Part shown: in pieces, positions 58,706-64,000 of the stretch | Numbering within the stretch: position 1 is the first letter of the stretch | Layout of the letters: every line of letters begins with the position of its first letter | Assembly: GCA_050486225.1 (NCBI GenBank) | Contig: JBJHCV010000001.1 | Coordinates: 310,001-374,000 of the forward strand | Direction: 5' to 3' | Length of the DNA: 64,000 bases | Source of the DNA: JBBDIX01 sp050486225 | Lineage (GTDB): Bacteria > Actinomycetota > Nitriliruptoria > Nitriliruptorales > Nitriliruptoraceae | Made by a program: the position numbers and the translations under genes | Notes under the pieces: model-generated | What the model was told of the DNA's origin: nothing | Database searches by the model: none | The model's input: only the letters and a program-made list of their open reading frames with translations

Positions 58706-59068
58706 TCAGTCCGCCGGGTCGTACCCGACGGCGTGGAGCATCCTCGAACGTCGGACCCCCGACGCGGGCCGTGCGACCTCGGGTGGCCCGGCGGGTGCCG
58801 GTTCCCAGGTCGCGCCGACGACGATCCCCTCGGCCTGGGTGTACAGGAGCGGCAGGGCACCCGCGACGGTGTGCGTCGTGCGGTTGATGCGCTCCAGACC
58901 CGGTTCGATGACCTTCGCGTGCCCCTGGATCCTCCAGACCAGGTCTGCGCACTCCTCGAGTCCGTCCGCGACCCGCGACAGCTGGCCACCGATCACGAAC
59001 AGGAAGAACGCCAGGCCCGCGATGAGCACGGCGATGACGACGACCGTGAGCAGGACGAGCGTGTTCAT
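58706..59068 (-). CDS. Small single-pass membrane protein 5 of the array
   Basis: 120 residues from the ATG at 59068, overlapping the previous stop (ATGA). One N-terminal transmembrane helix (LVLLTVVVIAVLIAGLAFFL) followed by a helical stretch (GGQLSRVADGLEECADLVWR) and a longer soluble tail than its four neighbours. Last gene of the array. Function unknown. Confidence 0.6.
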   Translation of the reverse strand: MNTLVLLTVVVIAVLIAGLAFFLFVIGGQLSRVADGLEECADLVWRIQGHAKVIEPGLERINRTTHTVAGALPLLYTQAEGIVVGATWEPAPAGPPEVARPASGVRRSRMLHAVGYDPAD

Positions 59069-59352
59069 GAGCGCACCTTCTGCAGGACCCGGCCGAGGAA
59101 CAGGTGGTGCTCGAGTCCCTCGGCGAGCACCCGGTCGACGGCCGCGGCGGTCTGTTCGATCAGTTCCGTGTGTTCGGTGTTCTCGGCCGCGAGCGCGAGC
59201 GTGTCACGGATCGCCACGACCCGACGTTCGATGGTCCGTACCAGCACGACGAGCGTGGTCAGCAGGATGACGACCACGACGGCGACGACGAACCCCCCGA
59301 TGACGGCGGCCCACCAGAGGGTCTCCTCGGGCCCGGAGAAGAAGGACTCCAT
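59065..59352 (-). CDS. Small single-pass membrane protein 4 of the array
   Basis: 95 residues from the ATG at 59352 (GGGAGG 6 bp upstream; a TTG at 59358 overlaps the prior stop). A transmembrane helix at about 15-38 (AAVIGGFVVAVVVVILLTTL) runs into an amphipathic helix (LVRTIERRVVAIRDTLALAA) of the same plan as the other members. Unknown function. Confidence 0.6.
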   Translation of the reverse strand: MESFFSGPEETLWWAAVIGGFVVAVVVVILLTTLVVLVRTIERRVVAIRDTLALAAENTEHTELIEQTAAAVDRVLAEGLEHHLFLGRVLQKVRS

Positions 59353-59354
59353 GG

Positions 59355-59621
59355 TCAACCTCCCAGTCGGACGCGACCGCGTCGCAGTCCCGCGGTGATG
59401 GTGTCGGCCGAGTCGATCGTCGTCTGCAGGTCACGGAGTGCCGCGGTGTTGTCGACGGCTCCGTGCAACCCGTCGAGGATCCGCTGGGCCTGACCGCCGA
59501 TGGAGCGGGCGAGGAGCAGGATGGGCACCACGAGCGCGACGACGACGAGCACGACGGCGACGCCGATGCCCCAGCCGACCGCCCAGCCGGTGTGGATCGT
59601 GGTGGCGAACAGGACGCTCAT
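59355..59621 (-). CDS. Small single-pass membrane protein 3 of the array
   Basis: 88 residues from the ATG at 59621, overlapping the previous stop (ATGA). Transmembrane helix GIGVAVVLVVVALVVPILLL, then ARSIGGQAQRILDGLHGAVD and a basic end (LRRGRVRLGG). Same plan as its neighbours. Confidence 0.6.
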   Translation of the reverse strand: MSVLFATTIHTGWAVGWGIGVAVVLVVVALVVPILLLARSIGGQAQRILDGLHGAVDNTAALRDLQTTIDSADTITAGLRRGRVRLGG

Positions 59622-59860
59622 TCGTCGGCTCCCGGGATCGTCGAGGCGAAGTCACGGACGGGTGCGAGGCTGCCGTTCACCGACGCCACGACGGCCGGCA
59701 CGGTGCTCGTGCTGGCCACGATGACCTGCACGCCTCCGTCGAGCGCGTCGAGCGACCGACGGATCGCGACCAGGTGTCCGATCACCCGGACGAGCCCGAG
59801 CGCCGCGGCCGCGATGATCAGCGTCGCGATCACGAGCGTCACGATGGCGGTGGTCTCCAT
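59618..59860 (-). CDS. Small single-pass membrane protein 2 of the array
   Basis: 80 residues from the ATG at 59860. Transmembrane helix AIVTLVIATLIIAAAALGLV at the very N-terminus, followed by RVIGHLVAIRRSLDALDGGV, the same helix pattern as in the other members, and a short Ser/Val-rich tail. Function unknown. Confidence 0.6.
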   Translation of the reverse strand: METTAIVTLVIATLIIAAAALGLVRVIGHLVAIRRSLDALDGGVQVIVASTSTVPAVVASVNGSLAPVRDFASTIPGADE

Positions 59861-59873
59861 GGGGTCCCCCCTC

Positions 59874-60125
59874 TCAGAGGAGCTTCGCGACGGAGCCGGC
59901 GTAGCGCACCGCACCGTTGGCGACGTCACGGACGTTGGCGTCGGTCGTCGTCAACAGGTCGGAGGTCGTCGCGAGCTCCCCGATGAGCGCGACACCTCCC
60001 GCGAGCGCGTCGTCGGAGGCACCTCGGATGCGTTCCAGCGCGCCGAGCAGGCGGCTGAGCAGTGCGACGAGCACGGGCACCACCACGATCAGCAGCACCA
60101 CGTTGCCCAGGGCCCACAGCGTCAT
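59874..60125 (-). CDS. Small single-pass membrane protein 1 of the array
   Basis: 83 residues from the ATG at 60125 (GAGGAGGG about 9 bp upstream). Transmembrane helix LGNVVLLIVVVPVLVALLSR, then LLGALERIRGASDDALAGGV. It follows coxG by 13 bp, so the array is probably transcribed with coxL-xdhC-coxG. Function unknown. Confidence 0.6.
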   Translation of the reverse strand: MTLWALGNVVLLIVVVPVLVALLSRLLGALERIRGASDDALAGGVALIGELATTSDLLTTTDANVRDVANGAVRYAGSVAKLL

Positions 60126-60138
60126 GGCGACACCCTCC

Positions 60139-60729
60139 TCATCGGCCGGTCGGTTGCGGTCGGTAGGGCAGGAAGAAGCGGCGACCCACACGCGCCAACG
60201 CCAGGCGGGTCGCACGCATCGCGAACGACACGCCACTCGCAGGGGCCGGAGCACCCAGGCCGTCGGGGTCGAGACCCTGCTCGATGGCGGTCAAACGGGC
60301 CTGCAGGTTGCGACCGAACTGCTCGAGCAGCACCGTGGTGACGTCCGCGACCATGCCGCGGCCGTACTGGGCAGCGGCGCCCGACAACGTCAGGTCGAGG
60401 GCGACGTCCACGACCGACCCTCCTGCCCCCGGCGAGACGGCAGCGTCGAGCACGAGCGAGGCCTGGCCACGACCCCTGCGGTCGGCGCCGGCGGCCTCGA
60501 CCTGCATGGTCCTCGAGGCGTCGTCACGTGAGCGGATGTCCGCGGTGCCGTCGAACTCCATGCGGACCGGGCCGGCGCTGATGAGGACCTCGCCCGTGTA
60601 GCGGGTGTCACTCTCCTGACCGGTCAGGCGCGTGCCCGGCAGGCACGCCGCGACCTGTGGGATGTCCCCGAACAGGGCCCACACCTCGTCGGGCGACTGC
60701 CCGACCTGCACCTGACTGGTGATCCTCAT
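60139..60729 (-). CDS. coxG: CO dehydrogenase subunit G-like SRPBCC protein
   Basis: 196 residues from the ATG at 60729, overlapping the XdhC-YHS stop (ATGA). The CoxG fold fills about 1-150: QVQVGQSPDEVWALFGDIPQ, VAACLPGTRLTGQESDTRYT, ISAGPVRMEFDGTADI, LSGAAAQYGRGMVADVTTVL. The C-terminal basic segment (MRATRLALARVGRRFFLPYR) could bind the membrane surface. CoxG tethers CO dehydrogenase to the membrane and aids electron delivery to quinone. Confidence 0.9.
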   Translation of the reverse strand: MRITSQVQVGQSPDEVWALFGDIPQVAACLPGTRLTGQESDTRYTGEVLISAGPVRMEFDGTADIRSRDDASRTMQVEAAGADRRGRGQASLVLDAAVSPGAGGSVVDVALDLTLSGAAAQYGRGMVADVTTVLLEQFGRNLQARLTAIEQGLDPDGLGAPAPASGVSFAMRATRLALARVGRRFFLPYRPQPTGR

Positions 60730-61691
60730 CTCGTCTCCTGCCCGAGGAACGACAGCGGGTCCTTCGAGAAAGCGTGGCGGCAACCGGGACAGCAGAAGTG
60801 GTACGTGGTCCCGTCGTGGTCGAACGAGGGGGTCGAGGCGCCGACGTCGACGGTCATCCCGCACACCGGGTCGATCACCTGCTCGGACACCATCGGCAGG
60901 CCGCCGACCGGCAGGGCGTCGGCCGGTCCGGTCCCGAGCCGGCCCGCAGCGCGCAGCTGGACGAGTTCCGCCAGCACCGCGACGGCGATCTCCCGGTGCG
61001 ACGTCGGTCCCAGGTCGAGACCCGCGGGGTATCGGACCTCGTCCAGGGTGTCGCGCGACACTCCACGCTCGGCGAGCATCTCCACCATTGCGGCACCGCG
61101 ACGGCGCGACGCGACCAGACCGACGTAACGGGGCGTGGCCCCGAGCACCTGCTCCATGACGTCCTCGTCCCCGTGTCCCTGGGTGGCCACGACCACGACC
61201 GACGACCGCGTCACCGCGCCGTCGGGCAGGTCGGGTCCCTCGAAGAGGCGGACGTTCCAGTCCAACGCCTCGGCCAGTCGGGCGAGCGTCACGGCCATGG
61301 GGGATCGCCCGACGATGACCAGCTGGGGAGTTCGGTGGCCCGGCTCGACGAAGATCTGCAGGGCACCGTCGCTCTGGCAGGACATCGGCACGGCCTGCAC
61401 CCCGCTGGGTACGTGGACGCCCTCGAGTTCCTCCGGCAGACCGAGCCACAGCAGCTGCGGGGTACCGGACGCGATGACCTCCTTCGCGGCCCGGATCAGC
61501 ACCGGTTCCGCACACGCACCGCCGATCCAGCCGTGCACCTGCCCGTCCCCGGTGACGATGGCCCGGCCGCCGTCCTGGCCCGAGGTCGGAGCGGTGCGCC
61601 AGACGACGGTGGCGAGCGCGAACGCCTCACCGCGACGGGCGAGTTCGATCGCCCGTTCCATCACGGCCCAGCCGTCCAGCGCCTCGTTCAC
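60726..61691 (-). CDS. XdhC/CoxI-family protein fused to a YHS metal-binding domain
   Basis: 321 residues from the GTG at 61691, overlapping the coxL stop (GTGA). XdhC_CoxI domain: ALATVVWRTAPTSGQDGGRA, GWIGGACAEPVLIRAAKEV; Rossmann domain: LVIVGRSPMAVTLARLAEAL, YVGLVASRRRGAAMVEMLAE, GLDLGPTSHREIAVAVLAEL. The last 45 residues are a YHS module (VIDPVCGMTVDVG, YHFCCPGCRHAFSKDP) with four Cys, of the type that binds copper or other soft metals. A fused metal-binding domain fits delivery of copper to the Mo-Cu site of CO dehydrogenase; that role is inference. Confidence 0.9.
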   Translation of the reverse strand: MNEALDGWAVMERAIELARRGEAFALATVVWRTAPTSGQDGGRAIVTGDGQVHGWIGGACAEPVLIRAAKEVIASGTPQLLWLGLPEELEGVHVPSGVQAVPMSCQSDGALQIFVEPGHRTPQLVIVGRSPMAVTLARLAEALDWNVRLFEGPDLPDGAVTRSSVVVVATQGHGDEDVMEQVLGATPRYVGLVASRRRGAAMVEMLAERGVSRDTLDEVRYPAGLDLGPTSHREIAVAVLAELVQLRAAGRLGTGPADALPVGGLPMVSEQVIDPVCGMTVDVGASTPSFDHDGTTYHFCCPGCRHAFSKDPLSFLGQETR

Positions 61692-64000
61692 GGCGCCTCC
61701 GTGTCCACCGGCGGCGCCCCGGAGACGTCCTGTCCCGTCGTCAGGGCCCGGTGGACCCGGTCGGGGAGCAGGGGCATGTCGATGTTGCGCACCCCGGTGT
61801 GCTTCAGCGCGTCCATGACGGCGTTGACGAACGCTGCCGGCCCCCCGACGGTCGCGCACTCGCCGACCCCCTTGGCGCCGATGGGGTGGTGAGGGCACGG
61901 GGTGACGACCTCGTGCAGTTCGAACCCGGGGGTCTCCCAGGCGGTCGGCAGCAGGTAGTCCATGTAGTTGGACCCGACGCAGTTGCCGTCGGCGTCGAAC
62001 GTGATGAACTGCATGCTGGCCATGGCGTACGCCTCGGTCAGCCCGCCCATGATCTGTCCCTCGACGATCATGGGGTTGATGCGCACCCCGCAGTCGTCGA
62101 CCGCGACGACCCTGAGCACGTCCCACACGCCGGTCTCCGGGTCCACCTCGACGGTGGCGATGTAGGCGGCGAAGGGCCACGTGAGGTTCGGCGGGTCGTA
62201 GTAGGCGTTGTTCTCCAGCCCCGGCTCCATGCCGTCGGGCACGTTGCTGTACGCCGCCATCGCGCACTCCTGGATCGTGACCCCGCGATCCGGCGCGCTG
62301 CGCACGTAGAAGCGGCCGAGCTCCCACTCGACGTCCTCCTCGGACACCTCGAGCAGGTGCGCGGCGATCCGCCGGGCCTTGGCCCGGATCTTGCGGGCCA
62401 CCATCGACACGGCGGCACCGGCCACGGGTGTGCTGCGCGACGCATAGGTCCCCATGCCGAACGGGGCCGTGTCGGTGTCTCCCTCCTCGACGACGACGTC
62501 GGTCGCGGGGATGCCGAGTTCGTGGGCGACGATCTGGGCCCAGGTGGTCTCGTGGCCCTGCCCCTGGGTCTTGGCGCCGGTGCGCAGGATCGCCTTGCCG
62601 GTCATGTGGACCCGCAGCTCCGCCGAGTCGAACATCTTGATGCCGAGGATGTCGTACTCGCGACTGTTGCCGGCACCCAGTGGCTCGGTCATCGTGGAGA
62701 TCCCGATGCCCAGCAGCCGGCCCCGGGATCGGGCCTCCTCCTGCTGGCGGAGGAAGTCGTCGTAGCCGATGGCCTCCAGCCCGATGTCGAGGCACTTCGC
62801 GTACTGCCCCGAGTCGGTCAGGAACCCGAAGGCGGTCCGGTGCGGGAAGTCGTCGTCCCGCACGAAGTTCATCCGGCGGATCTGGGCCTGGTCGATGCCG
62901 AGTTCGTCCGCAGCGGCCTGGACCATGCGTTCCTGGAAGAACATGGCCTCGGTGACCCGGAACGAGCACCGGTAGGCGACACCGCCGGGCGCCTTGTTGG
63001 TGTACCAACCGGTCGCGGTCAGGTGCGCGACCGGGATGTCGTAGCACGCGAACGCGGAGTGCATCAGGCCGATCTTGAACTTGCTCGGCTGCGCGTCGGA
63101 GAAGAACGCGCCGTGGTCAGAGGTCGTGTGCATGCGCACGCCGAGGATCCTGCCGTCACGACGCAGGGCGAGCTCGCCCTTCAGGTAGACGTCCCGCCCG
63201 AACCCGGTGGAGATGAGGTTGCCGGTCTTGTCCTCGATCCACTTGACGGGTCGCTCGGTCAGGATCGACGCGAGGATCGACACCACGTAGCCCGGGTAGA
63301 CCGGCACCTTGTTGCCGAAGCCGCCACCCAGGTCGGGCGAGATGATCCGGATCATGTGCTCGGGAAGTTCGGCGACCATCGCGACGGCGGCCCTGATGAT
63401 GTGGGGCGCCTGGGTGGTCATGTACACGGTGAGCCGGTTGGTCGACCGGTCGAAGTCCGCGATGGACCCGCACGTCTCGATCGGCGACGGATGGGATCGC
63501 GGGTAGTGCAGCTCGAGCGTCGAGACGTGATCGGCCTCGGCGAACGCCCGATCCGTGCCCTCGCGGTCGCCGACCTCCCAGTCGAAGATGCGGTTGTCGG
63601 GCTGGTCGGCCTTGTCGTCACGGATGAGCGGTGCGTCGGCCGCCATCGCCTGCATCGGGTTGACGATCGGCGGGAGCGGCTCGTAGTCGACGACGATCGC
63701 CTCACACGCGTCCTTGGCGACGTAGGGGTCGTCGGCGACGACCGCGGCGACCTCCTGACCCTGGAAGCGCACCTTGTCCGTGGCGAGCACCGCCTGGGTG
63801 TCGTACGACAGGGTGGGCATCCAGGCGAGGTTGCGGGCGGCGAGCATCTCGCCGGTCAGCACCAGTCGCACCCCCGGGATGGCCCATGCGGCACTGACGT
63901 CGATCGAGCGGATGCGGGCGTGGGCGAGCGGGCTGCGCAGGATCTCCATGTGGAGCATGCCCGGCAGCACGATGTCGTCGACGTAGTTGCCCCGTCCCCG
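61688..64000 (-). CDS. coxL: Aerobic CO dehydrogenase large subunit, form I (partial)
   Basis: The molybdopterin-binding catalytic subunit; about 770 codons are visible and the N-terminus lies beyond the right edge. The form I signature AYRCSFR is at about 62959-62979; its Cys carries the copper of the Mo-S-Cu site, which separates true CO dehydrogenase from form II (AYRGAGR) relatives. Other motifs: VRFQGQEVAAVVADDPYVAK, ISPDLGGGFGNKVPVYPGYV, TEPLGAGNSREYDILG, HPIGAKGVGECATVGGPAAF with the catalytic Glu. It oxidises CO to CO2 at the inner face of the membrane. coxM and coxS are expected to the right of the window. Confidence 0.96.
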   Translation of the reverse strand, partial: RGRGNYVDDIVLPGMLHMEILRSPLAHARIRSIDVSAAWAIPGVRLVLTGEMLAARNLAWMPTLSYDTQAVLATDKVRFQGQEVAAVVADDPYVAKDACEAIVVDYEPLPPIVNPMQAMAADAPLIRDDKADQPDNRIFDWEVGDREGTDRAFAEADHVSTLELHYPRSHPSPIETCGSIADFDRSTNRLTVYMTTQAPHIIRAAVAMVAELPEHMIRIISPDLGGGFGNKVPVYPGYVVSILASILTERPVKWIEDKTGNLISTGFGRDVYLKGELALRRDGRILGVRMHTTSDHGAFFSDAQPSKFKIGLMHSAFACYDIPVAHLTATGWYTNKAPGGVAYRCSFRVTEAMFFQERMVQAAADELGIDQAQIRRMNFVRDDDFPHRTAFGFLTDSGQYAKCLDIGLEAIGYDDFLRQQEEARSRGRLLGIGISTMTEPLGAGNSREYDILGIKMFDSAELRVHMTGKAILRTGAKTQGQGHETTWAQIVAHELGIPATDVVVEEGDTDTAPFGMGTYASRSTPVAGAAVSMVARKIRAKARRIAAHLLEVSEEDVEWELGRFYVRSAPDRGVTIQECAMAAYSNVPDGMEPGLENNAYYDPPNLTWPFAAYIATVEVDPETGVWDVLRVVAVDDCGVRINPMIVEGQIMGGLTEAYAMASMQFITFDADGNCVGSNYMDYLLPTAWETPGFELHEVVTPCPHHPIGAKGVGECATVGGPAAFVNAVMDALKHTGVRNIDMPLLPDRVHRALTTGQDVSGAPPVDTEAP

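Overview
The window is a strongly GC-rich chromosomal segment from an actinobacterium. Support comes from heavy use of G/C third positions and GTG starts, a DUF222/13E12-type HNH protein with a mycobacterial-style LexA box, DivIVA-type coiled-coil proteins, a probable F420-dependent reductase, an LCP-family protein and a PurS/PurQ/PurL purine pathway. An aerobic form I CO dehydrogenase locus fits a deep-branching, possibly trace-gas-oxidising actinobacterium; the genus cannot be read from the sequence alone. No rRNA, tRNA, CRISPR array, transposase or phage gene was recognised.

Layout. 0-4.4 kb: SAF/CpaB-like protein (cut by the left edge), small HTH protein, two-domain Sm-like protein, LexA-box-linked DUF222-HNH protein, lipoprotein. 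4.5-11.6 kb: purine genes purS, (unknown gene), purQ, purL, purF, all on the minus strand but interrupted by a plus-strand diguanylate cyclase and a tiny membrane protein. 11.9-15.4 kb: two paralogous DivIVA-like proteins with 11-residue repeats flanking an F420-type NADP oxidoreductase gene. 15.4-23.1 kb: a minus-strand operon XdhC - PAS histidine kinase - REC/histidine kinase - LCP protein - pirin, mostly coupled by 4-bp GTGA overlaps. 23.2-32.3 kb: luciferase-like monooxygenase, DUF429 protein, histidine phosphatase, CPA2 antiporter with tandem USP domains, a histidine kinase/response regulator pair and an EAL phosphodiesterase.

32.4-46.3 kb: Rrf2 regulator with a cbb3/NnrS-like membrane protein, alpha/beta hydrolase, glutamate dehydrogenase, then a cobalamin riboswitch followed by btuF-btuC-btuD-cobO (B12 uptake plus adenosylation), a CoxG-like protein, a divergent MarR/DODA-dioxygenase pair with two operators, a lipoprotein, a DinB-like protein, two LiaF-like membrane proteins and a BASS/ACR3-like transporter.

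46.4-53.7 kb: a 675-bp direct duplication (one mismatch seen) carrying a carboxymuconolactone-decarboxylase-like gene and a perfect LacI-type operator. The two copies flank a LacI-family regulator, a MoxR/DUF58/DUF4129 operon and a small membrane protein. 53.8-64 kb: CO dehydrogenase region. Plus strand: XdhC-like, small ORF, coxD, coxE, small ORF, GIY-YIG-like ORF. Minus strand, converging on it: coxL (form I motif AYRCSFR, cut by the right edge), an XdhC-YHS fusion, coxG, then five consecutive small single-pass membrane proteins of unknown function.

The most interesting items are the LacI/duplicated-gene circuit, the five-gene membrane-protein array tied to the CO dehydrogenase genes, the ribosome-binding-site hairpin behind the B12 riboswitch, the LexA box in front of the DUF222-HNH gene, and the absence of a normal start codon upstream of the PurF catalytic cysteine.
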